From the NCBI GenBank assembly GCA_030345135.1, contig CP128386.1:1635344-1699343 (forward strand): a DNA stretch of 64,000 nt, read 5' to 3'. Position 1 is the first letter of the stretch. Each line of letters starts with the position of its first letter. This DNA comes from Chitinophagaceae bacterium DXS. Lineage in GTDB: Bacteria; Bacteroidota; Bacteroidia; Chitinophagales; Chitinophagaceae. The notes under the pieces were generated by a model. That model had not been told where the DNA came from. It saw only the letters and a program-made list of their open reading frames with translations, and ran no database searches. Shown in pieces: positions 17,407 to 26,129 of the stretch. Both the position numbers and the translations under genes were made by a program.

Positions 17407-17688
17407 TTAACCTTCAGTTGGTTCTTCCGTTACAAGAAGATTATTCTTTCTGGCAAAATCATTCCTGTAATCCTGCAACTCTTCAATTAACCTGGTTATT
17501 GTGTCAACGGAGTTATCTGCATGATCGTGCACATCAGGTAATGCCTTATCCAATAAGTTCACCCCAACATTTATATTTTCTGCTTCCAGTTGTGTAATCT
17601 TTTTAAGCAGTGATATCTGGGAATTTTTAACATCATCCAATTCACGAAGCATTTTATCCATGGCTTCTAGTTTAGCGCGCTTTTCCAT
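17407..17688 (-). CDS. small coiled-coil protein, uncharacterised
   Basis: From the methionine of MEKRAKLEAMDKMLREL the product is 93 residues. The frame is open 50 codons further up, but that part is not helical and looks unrelated. Residues 1-45 form a heptad-rich helix (LEAMDKMLRELDDVKNSQISLLKKITQLE), and a second helix spans about 60-85 (DTITRLIEELQDYRNDFARK). There is no signal peptide or membrane segment. I do not recognise a family. It stands alone and has its own terminator. Confidence 0.5.
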   Translation of the reverse strand: MEKRAKLEAMDKMLRELDDVKNSQISLLKKITQLEAENINVGVNLLDKALPDVHDHADNSVDTITRLIEELQDYRNDFARKNNLLVTEEPTEG

Positions 17689-18053
17689 AATTAACTGTTT
17701 TATGTCAATGATGCCACAAACACCATGCAGGTAATAGTGCCAGATCGTCTTTTTAACATTTAGCCTCATTATTGGGGCACTACGATAAATAATCATAGTA
17801 AGCCAATCAATTGCCTGATCAATCCGATGTTCAGGCATCCAAAATGCAATTCAATTATTGTATCAGACTGACTATTAGACGTGTAAGAACAAGCTGCCAA
17901 AAATCATTCGACCGCCTCCTTTAAAGGAAGATTTAACCCAAACAACCCGGTTTAAATTATACATTTAAAAAACTAATTTTCCGAGAAATAATCCACCTGA
18001 CTGACAAGGATCATCGAACTGTTTCTATATAAACGTCAATTAAACAAATGGTC

Positions 18054-18512
18054 ATGAAGACATTCTTTACAACTTTCGGACTACTTGTATTCGTACTATT
18101 TGCTAATGCTCAAAAAGAAAATCCCAAATACAACAAGATGCTCGCCGATTCGCTGGGCGCAGATAAGTATGGAATGAAAATGTACACACTGGTAATTTTG
18201 AAAACCGGCAAAACTGACCTGGCGGATAAGGCAAAAAGAGACAGCTTGTTCCGCGGCCATTTAAGTAACATTGGCCGTCTTGCAGATGTTGGCAAGCTTA
18301 TAGTAGCAGGACCATTGAAGAAAAACAACAACAACTACGAAGGCATTTTTATTTTAAATGTGCAGACAGATGCTGAGGCGATGGAACTACTTCAAACAGA
18401 TCCGGCAATCCGTGCAAAACTGCTGGACGTGGAATTGTTTCAATGGTATGGTTCCGCCGCATTACCATTGTATTTGAACTTTCATAACAGTGTTAAAAAA
18501 ATAGATTTTTGA
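18054..18512 (+). CDS. exported YciI-like protein
   Basis: This is a 152-residue protein with a signal peptide (MKTFFTTFGLLVFVLFANAQ, cleavage after ANA). The mature part has the YciI/YCII fold pattern: 'KMYTLVILKTGK', then 'LFRGHLSNIGRLADVGKLIVAGPL', 'GIFILNVQTDAEAMELLQTDPAI' and 'LDVELFQWYGSAALP'. The histidine in FRGHL and the 'TDPA' loop correspond to conserved YciI positions. Exported YciI proteins are common in Bacteroidota, with no assigned activity. ATG 18048 is an alternative start. It is a single gene. Confidence 0.82.
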   Translation: MKTFFTTFGLLVFVLFANAQKENPKYNKMLADSLGADKYGMKMYTLVILKTGKTDLADKAKRDSLFRGHLSNIGRLADVGKLIVAGPLKKNNNNYEGIFILNVQTDAEAMELLQTDPAIRAKLLDVELFQWYGSAALPLYLNFHNSVKKIDF

Positions 18513-18547
18513 TTGTTAACTTAAGTATCAAAATCCTAAGTAGTCGA

Positions 18548-19075
18548 TTATTTTGTTGTCTCGCTTCCAATCTGCTTGCCTAATTTTTCATAGGCAACGT
18601 CGTTTGGTTCCCATAACTCCAGCTTATTCCCTTCAAGATCGAGGATGTGGACGAACTTGCCATAATCATAGGTTTCGATACTATCTACAATTGTTATGTG
18701 GTTTAATTTCAATTCTTCAACAAGGGACTGCAGATTCTCGACCCGATAATTTATCATAAACTCTTTTGTAGAGGGTGCGAAATATTTTGTCTTTTCTGCA
18801 AAAGGGCTCCATTGCGTAAACCCTTTTTTGGTACTGTCTGCCCCCTGGTACCATTCAAAAACAGTTCCGTACTGATTGGTATTTAAGCCAAGATATGTCT
18901 TATACCATTCCTTCACTTTATTCGGATCTTTACACTTGAAAAAGATTCCCCCTATCCCGGTTACCTTTCTTGTTTTTTGCTGATTATTTTGATGTGCTGT
19001 CAGGATCGTCTTGAAGGCAAAACCGGAAAGAAACGATGCCGCAACAATCAACACCAGTAAAGTCGTTTTTTTCAT
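18548..19075 (-). CDS. VOC-family (glyoxalase-like) protein with N-terminal anchor
   Basis: From MKKTTLLVLIVAAS the product is 175 residues. The first 22 are hydrophobic (signal or anchor), so the protein is probably periplasmic. The rest is one vicinal-oxygen-chelate domain: 'VTGIGGIFFKCKDPNKVKEWY' at the front, the 'FEWYQGADSTKKGFTQWSPF' middle and the closing 'YGKFVHILDLEGNKLELWEP', with the typical metal-binding glutamate near the end. The 20 extra codons upstream in the frame (to 19135) lack signal-peptide character and were left out. Its substrate is unknown. Confidence 0.82.
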   Translation of the reverse strand: MKKTTLLVLIVAASFLSGFAFKTILTAHQNNQQKTRKVTGIGGIFFKCKDPNKVKEWYKTYLGLNTNQYGTVFEWYQGADSTKKGFTQWSPFAEKTKYFAPSTKEFMINYRVENLQSLVEELKLNHITIVDSIETYDYGKFVHILDLEGNKLELWEPNDVAYEKLGKQIGSETTK

Positions 19076-19135
19076 TGGTAAGATGTTTATGGTTTTAAAT
19101 AGCTTTAAGATAGTAACAAATGATAAAGCGTGCAA

Positions 19136-19877
19136 CGATATTTAAACCAGGAAGTTCGGCACTGCACGGTTATTGGGTTGATTTCTTTCCCTTCTTTCGC
19201 CCTTTCAGGGCTTTATTGCATTTGTTTTTAAAACACAGGGCGTTGCCCTGTGCTAATGCCAGCGCCCCTTCAGCGCTTGTTTTTTTGAACCATATAAGAG
19301 ATGTAAGGGATATAAGATGTGGGTTGACACACGTGTTACTACTTCGCTATATGAATGGATGTGTTGGTAGAAAGTGCGTCGCTCATAACAATAGCCTACG
19401 TACAAGGCTGAAGGCTTTGAAGCACAAGCACAGGGCAACGCCCCGTGAGTAAATCGCAAAATGCAATAAAGTATCTGAAGGGGCGAAAGCAAAACGAAAT
19501 ATAGCCCCAATAGGTTTGTATTAATTAGTTCTCATGAAAGTAATGTCACAATTCATATCCAGAAAATATTCGCTACTAAATTTTAGCAAAAAAAAATATC
19601 CCTATCATCGATGGCGAATAAGAGTGTCGTTTCGAAATTTGCTTGCACCCTTTCAGGGCTTGACGAACATTTGTTGCTTTGTCCATAGGGCGTTGCCCCA
19701 TGCTAATGCTTAGACGCCTTCAGCGTCCGTCGAAGCCTCAATCACCGCTTATTTAAGTTGGCTTAAGCACTAGACGTGCTCCTTTAAATGTCTTTAAAAG
19801 CATTGTATGGTACAAGAATGTCCTATGGTTAAATTACCATAAGCATGCAGACTGCATAATTGCGTTAGGTTGACTAC
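19136..19877. repeat. spacer with GCCCTTTCAGGGC / GGGCGTTGCCC inverted-repeat elements
   Basis: No gene is supported. Positions 19194-19258 (cgccctttcagggctttattgc, then agggcgttgccctgtgc) are mirrored by 19422-19489 (gcacagggcaacgcccc, then gcaataaag...ctgaaggggcg), an imperfect inverted repeat of about 65 bp arms. A solo arm of the same family is at 19640-19745. The centre carries 'gaaccatataag', a unit also seen in the element at 21013. These look like non-autonomous interspersed elements. Confidence 0.65.
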
Positions 19878-20174
19878 TCAATTTGCATCATCTTCCTTTC
19901 TCAATGAAAAAATTCTTTCTATAATAAATCCGTAAAACAGGCAATTTATGAGAAGTCCAATTAGAAACATAGAACCATCCATAAGCCAGAAAAATAACGT
20001 ATGTGTTGGAAAACGAAAAATATAATAAAGTTTTTCAAGAGTTACGACTATCAGACCATTTCCGCCTGTCCCTTCATCTCTCGCTGCCGCTGCAAGCAAC
20101 GTTACAAAAGTTAATATGCAACAAATGATTGTTGCAGCAAAAAAAACTTTAAAGTTGAATCTGGCTATTTTCAT
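19878..20174 (-). CDS. small two-pass membrane protein, uncharacterised
   Basis: A 98-residue protein starting MKIARFNFKVFF. Two hydrophobic segments are clear (about 8-29, VFFAATIICCILTFVTLLAA; about 60-83, LFFWLMDGSMFLIGLLINCLF), separated by a loop with a DEGTGGNG turn. The charged C-terminus (ERIFSLRKEDDAN) would face the cytoplasm. I do not recognise a family. It is flanked by repeat-rich spacers. The gene is plausible because of the clean membrane topology, but not certain. Confidence 0.55.
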   Translation of the reverse strand: MKIARFNFKVFFAATIICCILTFVTLLAAAARDEGTGGNGLIVVTLEKLYYIFRFPTHTLFFWLMDGSMFLIGLLINCLFYGFIIERIFSLRKEDDAN

Positions 20175-20356
20175 AGTGAACACTCTGTTTACTATCGACG
20201 CTTTTTTTAAACAGCAGGACTGTCTTACGTATATGCCACTTTTCGCTCACCAAACTTTATTCAAAAGCTAAATATAAATCCGCCTCATAGTTGATCAAGT
20301 CTTTGTCTCATAACGTTCGTAGCGTCTCAGCTCCGTCCTTAACACCGAGCCCCATC

Positions 20357-20857
20357 TCAAAAAACCTTTTCATCAGCTGATGGACCATATATAGAAGGCA
20401 CAGCGATGTTATTCAGCCGCATATAAACGGTCATTTGTCCGCGATGATGAACCCAATGGTTTAAGGTAGAGCTTAGGTTATCAATCAATGGCGAGTTAAT
20501 TATAATCTGGCTGCCGTTTTTTAATACGAACGGTTTGGATAATTGTTCAACAGTCAGCCCTTTTAAAGCCTGTTTTGCTTTCTGAATATTGTCGTCAAAA
20601 AAAGCAATCATTTCCTTTGTTGTAGTTATCTGTGGATGTGAAAAAGTTTGAAAATCGATTTCGCCTTTAGTAATCATAATTGCAATCCATTTTGGAATTT
20701 CAGCAACCAATAAAGTAAGATAACCAAACTTCATAGACTTTTCGTGCGGTTGCCAATCGTAGAGATTTTCAGGTACCCTTTCAATACATTTCCGGGTTGC
20801 AGGAATTTCGGCCTCAAACTCTTTGTAAAATTGACTGGTGATTGAAACTTCGTTCAT
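20357..20857 (-). CDS. DinB-family protein
   Basis: This is a 166-residue four-helix-bundle protein of the DinB/YfiT group. The metal-ligand histidines are visible as 'LNHWVHHRGQMTVYMRLNN' (about residues 133-150), together with the N-terminal helix 'FYKEFEAEIPATRKCIERVPE' and 'WQPHEKSMKFGYLTLLVAEI', where the first histidine resides. The ending 'VPSIYGPSADE' is typical. Many such proteins use bacillithiol or another thiol for transfer reactions; the substrate is unknown. It is a single gene, soluble and cytoplasmic. Confidence 0.92.
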   Translation of the reverse strand: MNEVSITSQFYKEFEAEIPATRKCIERVPENLYDWQPHEKSMKFGYLTLLVAEIPKWIAIMITKGEIDFQTFSHPQITTTKEMIAFFDDNIQKAKQALKGLTVEQLSKPFVLKNGSQIIINSPLIDNLSSTLNHWVHHRGQMTVYMRLNNIAVPSIYGPSADEKVF

Positions 20858-21012
20858 AATTTACAAATTGAAGGTTTACAATAAGCACCTCACCTGGCAC
20901 ATGCATGCAGAAACAGTTTGGAGAGAAATATATTGTGGCGGCAGGCAAGATAGCGGTTGCACATTCGACTTCTAAATTAGCAATATATTCCGGAACGCTT
21001 GCTGGGAAAATG

Positions 21013-21248
21013 TTTTTAAACCATATAAGGCATATAAGGGAATATAAGAAATTGCCTATTGAAAACTATATTTTAATGTCAATGCGCCGCCCTTTAATGT
21101 CCTTATATCACTTCTATACAACTAGTGAATAATGAATGGTCAATGGTGAAGGTCCGAGCTGGTTAAGTAAATATATTGTCGTTTAAGTGTTATTATTATC
21201 TTGAGTAAAGCTCTTATTTGCTCTTATATGCCTTATATGGTTTAAAAA
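21013..21248. repeat. 236-bp element with 26-bp perfect terminal inverted repeats
   Basis: Positions 21013-21038 and 21223-21248 are exact reverse complements (26 bp; core AAACCATATAAGGCATATAA). The interior (about 184 bp) has no ORF of note and repeats fragments of the same motif near 21100. A related single arm occurs near 19288. The shape is that of a MITE-like non-autonomous element. No clear target duplication was found. Confidence 0.7.
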
Positions 21249-21294
21249 ACTTCGCTTCGGTCTGCTTTGGGCGTTGGGCTCTAAGCACGCAGTG

Positions 21295-21341
21295 TTCGTA
21301 AAGGTGTCCTACATTTTTGAAATGTAGGACACCTTTACGAA
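21295..21341. repeat. covarying hairpin element, copy 3
   Basis: A perfect 22-bp stem (21295-21316 with 21320-21341) has a TTG loop and core GTAAAGGTGTCCTACATTT. Compared with copies 1 and 2, the sixth core base is G instead of A or C, again matched in the other arm. It lies 28 nt past the stop of the leftward XRE gene. Confidence 0.9.
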
Positions 21342-21369
21342 GACTTATTGTAAGCATCACCAAACTTTA

Positions 21370-21822
21370 TCAATTTCCGCCGTTCTCTGTTTTGGTAGCT
21401 TGCTGCGCCTGATGAAGTAATTTTTCTGCCAGCTCGCTTTTTTCTTTTTCGGCTTTCAGCAATCGTTCGTAGAGTTCAACGATCTTGTCAATGGGGTTAA
21501 ATGTCAACTGTTGATTACTTTGATTATCATTTCCAAAAGCAGCACCAGCGGCCGAGCTATTGTCATTAAACGTATTGAAATAGGTATTTTTTGCTACCTC
21601 TTCGTCAAATTTTGTAATGGCTTCAACCGGTATTTTAAGCACGGCGGCAATGCGGTCGAGCGTATCCGCATCAAGGGTTTCCTTCGTCTCCAGTATTGAA
21701 ATGTTTTGCTGGCTCATTCCTAAATCAAAGGCCAAAGCATCTTGCTTTACACGCAAAATTTCGCGTATTCTTTTTACGGCTCGTCCGTGATGTACTTTTT
21801 CGGGCATAGTGCTTATTGACAT
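21370..21822 (-). CDS. XRE-type helix-turn-helix regulator
   Basis: From MSISTMPEKVHHGRAVKRIRE the product is 150 residues. The XRE/Cro HTH covers about 12-65: 'ILRVKQDALAFDLGMSQQNISILET' with the recognition helix in SQQNISILE, then 'LDRIAAVLKIPVEAI'. The C-terminus is a coiled coil (KIVELYERLLKAEKEKSELAEKLLHQ), probably for dimerisation. The frame extends 24 codons upstream to 21894, but that part is not conserved in style. It is a solitary regulator whose target is unknown; no toxin or phage gene sits next to it. Confidence 0.88.
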   Translation of the reverse strand: MSISTMPEKVHHGRAVKRIREILRVKQDALAFDLGMSQQNISILETKETLDADTLDRIAAVLKIPVEAITKFDEEVAKNTYFNTFNDNSSAAGAAFGNDNQSNQQLTFNPIDKIVELYERLLKAEKEKSELAEKLLHQAQQATKTENGGN

Positions 21823-22039
21823 TTTACAAATGTAAACAAATTTAATAACCGCCTGCTTATTTGTAAGGGCACCACAAATGTTGGTGAAATACAAGCGAAA
21901 TTTGTTCGGTACGCTATAAATGCGTTGTTACTTTACTAGTCGCTGGCTGCACCAAATGTGTTTATGCTTCAGTGTAATTGTTTCGCGCGGCTTCGTTTCC
22001 AATTAACATCACCCACCAAAATCCAAAATCCTTAATGAG

Positions 22040-22423
22040 ATGAAAGTTGTTATTCACCTTCAATTACCCTCCGCCTTTGCAGATGCATGCAGGCTGCATC
22101 AGATCTCACCGCAACAGGTTATCGGGCATTTCTTCAGCTATTTGTCGCTGTATAATTATATAGATCCTTCCGAATGTCTTGCGAGCCTCCGGGCTACAAG
22201 GGTATTTCATGAGTTTCATTTAAGCCGGGGCCAATTGCAGCCGCAAGCAAATTCACCATCACATGCGCTGGCAGCAAAAAATGTTGCTGATTTGATCGCA
22301 CTTATCAACTCCAATAAACCGCATGCAACCAAACGCGCCATGTATCTAAAAATTGTCGATGACTGGTTCAATCAAATTAATCAACCCTCAATCAATGACG
22401 ATGGAACAGGAATTTACGCTTGA
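22040..22423 (+). CDS. uncharacterised protein, 127 aa, first of a related pair
   Basis: Not recognised. There is no signal peptide or membrane segment. The N-terminus 'VVIHLQLPSAFADACRLHQISPQQVIGHFFSYLSLYNY' is a strand followed by helices. It is similar in layout to the start of the next gene ('FTLDISIENHILFHLFRCSAQEVAQFFVDQLSSN'), suggesting a tandem duplication. The C-terminal half is helical (AAKNVADLIALINS). Its stop overlaps the next gene by 29 nt, so the two are translationally coupled. Confidence 0.6.
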   Translation: MKVVIHLQLPSAFADACRLHQISPQQVIGHFFSYLSLYNYIDPSECLASLRATRVFHEFHLSRGQLQPQANSPSHALAAKNVADLIALINSNKPHATKRAMYLKIVDDWFNQINQPSINDDGTGIYA

Positions 22424-22592
22424 TATATCGATAGAGAACCATATACTGTTTCACCTCTTCAGATGTTCAGCACAGGAGGTTGCGCAGTTTTTTGTTGATC
22501 AGCTTTCAAGCAACGCAATAAACATTTCCGGTAAAATGGCGAATGAACTTTTTGAAGATATGATTCTATATTCACCCCCTTCTTCAAAATAA
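22395..22592 (+). CDS. uncharacterised protein, likely frameshifted, second of a related pair
   Basis: Not recognised. The start ATG at 22395 gives 65 residues ending in the odd tail 'YSPPSSK'. One frame over, the reading continues without a stop from about 22570 to 22683 and gives a natural-looking helix (LQNKAVRLELENMRNRMALFLIELLKSN). A single inserted base in the stretch around 22569-22579 would explain this, and the intact protein would be about 95 residues. It overlaps the previous gene by 29 nt and resembles its N-terminus. Confidence 0.5.
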   Translation: MTMEQEFTLDISIENHILFHLFRCSAQEVAQFFVDQLSSNAINISGKMANELFEDMILYSPPSSK

Positions 22593-22683
22593 AGCGGTAA
22601 GACTTGAGCTGGAAAATATGCGTAACCGGATGGCCCTGTTTTTAATCGAACTGCTAAAAAGCAATCCCTCCGCATTCGGTTAA

Positions 22684-23192
22684 AATCGGTTTAGCAAGGA
22701 AGCAGGCGTAATATCCATGTCACATTAATAGAACAAACAATTGTATGCACTAGAAGTATCAGCATTCAATAGTCTTGTTCTTTGAATGACTTCTTCTGTT
22801 ACCCGGGTACAACGCAAGTGCATTTTGCTATGACATTATGAACATTTGTAAGTTTTAAAAATAACATCCTGCGTGTCCATTTCTGTGTACCCAGTTGCCC
22901 AGTATGTTAAAAGAATGTTTATGATCAATGAGTTGCAATAATTGCAAAAAATGTTATATGATGATAGCACGATCTCTATTCTATTGACATTTGTTAAGAC
23001 GCTTAACTGAACAGGCTTTCTTAATTTTTTCTTCATTGAATTTTAAAATGTTTTCCTGACATTTCTCTTATTTCTTAAAGTCCTTTTTGGCACAGTTTTG
23101 CGTACCTAACCGTGAAAATTTTTGAAAGGTGCACCCCAATATTTTCCCAACTAATTTCTAAAACAACAACATTTAAAAACAACCAATAAACT
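22684..23192. other. spacer without recognised gene
   Basis: About 510 nt with no supported coding region, no strong repeat and no RNA gene that I can see. It is AT-rich and presumably holds the promoter of the beta-helix lipoprotein gene at its right end. Confidence 0.5.
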
Positions 23193-24371
23193 ATGAAGAA
23201 GATCCTTGTAGGGACTCTACTAGGTAGTTCCGTATTATTTGGCTGCTCAAAATCGTCGGACCTTGTAACACCAACGACCACATCAACATCGGAAAAGCTG
23301 GAACTAGCCAGTGCCTCTTTAACCCAAAATATCAAAATGTCTTTGCCACTTAATGGAACCAGCGTTTATATTAAGGACGTAAGTACTTTAAAGCTTGCTC
23401 CCGGAGATACAATCGTGATTCCAAAGTCGGTTACCAAGGTCGCTTTGTATAATGTAAGAGGCGCTTCAGGCAAACCAATTGTAGTTACAGCCGCGGCCGG
23501 CGCTGTAATTGGTGGAGGTACCGGTTGTTCGTTCGATATTAATGGGCAATACATTAAAGTAGTAAATGTGAATATCAAAGGTCTTAGTACGTCCCTGGGC
23601 TTCAAAGCTTATTACACATCAGATCTGGCATTACAAAACGTTACTGTTGACGGTGCCAGCATAGGTGTAATGATTAAAAATGATCCTTTGGCGGGACAAA
23701 CCAACACCTATTATCCAACGACAATTAAAAACATATCTCTAACAGATGTTTCGGTAAAAAACACAACCGGGGAAGGGTTTTATCTTGGAAATACAGCGGA
23801 CTATCAAAGCGGCTACAAAACCAGTCCTATTATCGGTCTTACAGTTACAAATGTTAAGGCTGAAAACACGGGATGGGACGGTTTCCAGATCACCAGTGCA
23901 CAAAACTGCCGCGTGAATGCAGTGTCAGTTATAAATGCAGGAACTGCCAACAAAACGGCACAAATGAACGGGATCACCATCCAGGACGCAACCACAGGCT
24001 CATTCTCAAATATGTCTGTATATAAATGTACAGGTCCGGGATTGCAAATTTTCGGATGTGGCAATTTTACTGTAGATGGTCTTAATTTGAAAGATGTAGT
24101 ACTTACTTCAAAATCCTATGGAATTTTTGTTGATAACAGACCTGACAGATTTAACCTGGCAGCGAAAAAACTGATCATGTCTAACGTAACACTTACACAG
24201 ACTTCAGTAAAAGGTAAAATGGCTATGTATGTTGTTAACGGAACCCTGAATGGTGCAAAAGCCGCTATTCCAGGTACCGTAACTAATCTTGTTTATAACA
24301 CCGGAAGCTGGGGCTCTAAGGTTGTGGATTATGCTAAGAACGTATATTATGGAGGAACAATAGGAAAATAA
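23193..24371 (+). CDS. right-handed beta-helix lipoprotein
   Basis: This is an exported lipoprotein of 392 aa. The signal MKKILVGTLLGSSVLFGC ends in the lipobox LFGC (Cys18). After a Ser/Thr-rich linker (20-45), the body shows the recurring 'I.V.N..I..' ladder of a parallel beta-helix (VVNVNIKGLSTS, LQNVTVDGASIG, GLTVTNVKAENTGWDGFQI, GITIQDATTGSFSNMSVYKC, NFTVDGLNLKDV). The stretch 'PGDTIVIPKSVTKVALYNVRGASGKPIVVTA' matches the first coils of pectate-lyase-like and polysaccharide-degrading proteins. It may bind or cleave a polysaccharide at the cell surface. No catalytic residues can be assigned with confidence. It is a single gene followed by a terminator. Confidence 0.85.
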   Translation: MKKILVGTLLGSSVLFGCSKSSDLVTPTTTSTSEKLELASASLTQNIKMSLPLNGTSVYIKDVSTLKLAPGDTIVIPKSVTKVALYNVRGASGKPIVVTAAAGAVIGGGTGCSFDINGQYIKVVNVNIKGLSTSLGFKAYYTSDLALQNVTVDGASIGVMIKNDPLAGQTNTYYPTTIKNISLTDVSVKNTTGEGFYLGNTADYQSGYKTSPIIGLTVTNVKAENTGWDGFQITSAQNCRVNAVSVINAGTANKTAQMNGITIQDATTGSFSNMSVYKCTGPGLQIFGCGNFTVDGLNLKDVVLTSKSYGIFVDNRPDRFNLAAKKLIMSNVTLTQTSVKGKMAMYVVNGTLNGAKAAIPGTVTNLVYNTGSWGSKVVDYAKNVYYGGTIGK

Positions 24372-24431
24372 GAGTGAGGCGTAGGGTTTAAGGTTTGAGG
24401 CATAAGGTTTAAGGATAACGGATAAAATTAA

Positions 24432-24467
24432 AAACCAGGCGATGTTTGTTGAAGCATCGCCTGGTTT
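24432..24467 (+). terminator. rho-independent terminator after the beta-helix lipoprotein
   Basis: AAACCAGGCGATG (24432-24444) pairs with CATCGCCTGGTTT (24455-24467), followed by a T-rich tail. It lies 60 nt past the stop codon. Confidence 0.88.
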
Positions 24468-24479
24468 TGTTTTGGGCAA

Positions 24480-25018
24480 AGGTTTCACGCAACGAACGCT
24501 AAGAGGCAGCGGCGCGGCGGTTTTAGAGAAACAACTGACTGATTTTGCCAGGGAGGCGCAAAGAAGCACAAAGAATTTTGAAACAGGAAGGCGCGAAGAA
24601 CACGAAGAGGCACGAAGGTTTTAAAGGTGCGCAAGCGCGGATAAGAACACAAAGTGAGAAACCACGGAGCCACTTACGACACAAAGAACCACGGAGTTTC
24701 GATACCAGAACGTATTTTGACCTAAACTAAAAAGGCTGGCCCCAAAAAAGGCCATTGCGCCGCCGCTTCTCCGCGAGCGCTGCGTGAAATAAAAAAGGTC
24801 GTTGCGCTGTCGCTTCTCTGCGAGCGCGGCGTGAAACACGTGAAACAAAAAAGGTGTAAAAAGCCAAATTTCTTTCGCCCTTTACACCCTATTTTTCGTT
24901 CTCAATTTACCTACCTCAATTACTCAAATCAATAACTCCTCCTGGTAGTTCATTTTCAATTATCAACTTTCAATTTTCCATTAACCAAGGTCAATTTTCA
25001 ACTTTCAATTCTCAATTA
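24480..25018. repeat. repeat-rich spacer (GCGCGG/CACGAAG units and TTTTCAATTNTCAA units)
   Basis: The left part (24480-24860) is made of 'cacgaag/cacaaag' units and GC-rich 'gaggcagcggcgcggcgg' pieces, with the reverse-complement 'gccgcttctccgcgagcgctgcgtgaaa' on the right side. The part from 24895 is a run of degenerate 'caattttcaactttcaatt' units. Both families recur across the window. I see no gene. Confidence 0.65.
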
Positions 25019-25021
25019 AAC

Positions 25022-25837
25022 TCAGCTTTCCAGCAGCTTATACAACTCATCCAGCTTGGGCGTAAGGATAATTTCAGTGCGCCTGTTTTTAGCTCTTCCT
25101 TCGGGAGTAGCGTTACTTTCTACCGGATCGTATTGGCTGTGACCGGATGCGATTACTCTTGCTGGTTCAACAAGATAAGTATTCACCAGGATCCGTACGA
25201 TAGATGTAGACCTGGCGACACTTAATGCCCAGTTATCTTCATACCGTCCACGGATGGGAATTGAATCTGTATGTCCTTCAATGTTTACTGATATGTCAGG
25301 ATTCAGGTTGAGTACTTCCGCCAGCTTACCCAATGCATCTTTACCCTGCGCATTTACAACCGCGCTTCCGGAAGGGAACAACAGGTTTTCACTCAGGCTC
25401 ACATAGACCTTTCCGTTCTTTTGTGTAACAGTTAATTCGTTTGAGCTAAATCCACCCAGGGCATCACTCATTTTCTTTTTTAACTGTGCAGCTTTTTGCT
25501 TTTGCTGATCCAGCAAAGCCTGTAGTTGTTGCAATTTCTTTTGCTGATCCTGGAATGCCTGCTGACTTGAATTTAATTGGTTTGTAAGCTTGCTTTTAGT
25601 CGCAGCTGCATCCGCAGAAAGTGTATTGTTCTGATCTGTAAGATCAGATAATTGCTTGTTTAATTCAGCTATTTTATTCTCCAATGAATTCACTTTGCTT
25701 GCTAGCATGGCACTGTCCGTCTTGGAATAGCGCAATGCAATCTGCGAATCCAGGTACTTTTTCTTCGATACACAGCTTGCCGTCAGCATGATGCCTGCTG
25801 CGGCAAGGGATATGGCAAATACACGTTGGTTGATCAT
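25022..25837 (-). CDS. OmpA-like peptidoglycan-binding lipoprotein
   Basis: This is a 271-residue outer-membrane lipoprotein. The start at MINQRVFAISLAAAGIML gives a lipobox TASC (Cys near residue 20); 22 extra codons upstream would hide the signal. Residues 40-130 are a coiled coil (SLENKIAELNKQLSDLTDQN, QQKKLQQLQALLDQQKQ). The C-terminal OmpA domain (about 150-260) shows 'SVNIEGHTDSIPI' and 'NWALSVARSTSIVRILV', with the aspartate and arginine that hold diaminopimelate. It likely ties the outer membrane to peptidoglycan. Length and order match Bacteroidota relatives. Confidence 0.92.
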   Translation of the reverse strand: MINQRVFAISLAAAGIMLTASCVSKKKYLDSQIALRYSKTDSAMLASKVNSLENKIAELNKQLSDLTDQNNTLSADAAATKSKLTNQLNSSQQAFQDQQKKLQQLQALLDQQKQKAAQLKKKMSDALGGFSSNELTVTQKNGKVYVSLSENLLFPSGSAVVNAQGKDALGKLAEVLNLNPDISVNIEGHTDSIPIRGRYEDNWALSVARSTSIVRILVNTYLVEPARVIASGHSQYDPVESNATPEGRAKNRRTEIILTPKLDELYKLLES

Positions 25838-25904
25838 AACAAAACTTGGGTTAAGAAAAGTAAAAATTCGAAATTCAAGACCCATAAGCAAGCACCTTGC
25901 CAAA

Positions 25905-26128
25905 CAGAAAAAAAGTCAAAATTCAAAAGTCAAAATTCAAAACTTCCAGATCGGTCTTGCTCATTTTCCTTTAATGTATAATTATTTAAACAGTCCTTTT
26001 TACTTTTTACTTTTGAATTTTGACGTTTTACACTTTACATCAAAACTGGCGATTTACGCTTTCTCAAAAAATGAAGTTCATCAGCTTTAAACAGCCCTTT
26101 TTACTTTTGAATTTTTACTTCTGACTTT
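25905..26128. repeat. inverted AAAAGTCAAAATTC / GAATTTTGAC repeat
   Basis: Repeated 'aaaagtcaaaattcaa' units (25911-25945) face 'cttttgaattttgacg' units (26010-26125), giving a large imperfect hairpin. It sits between the stop of parC and the OmpA-like gene. It could help end the parC transcript. Confidence 0.6.
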
Positions 26129-26129
26129 A

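Noticed and set aside
19120-19510. Two opposing ORFs of 110 and 85 residues
   Set aside because: Both are generated by the inverted GGGCGTTGCCC repeat element and have no protein-like features.
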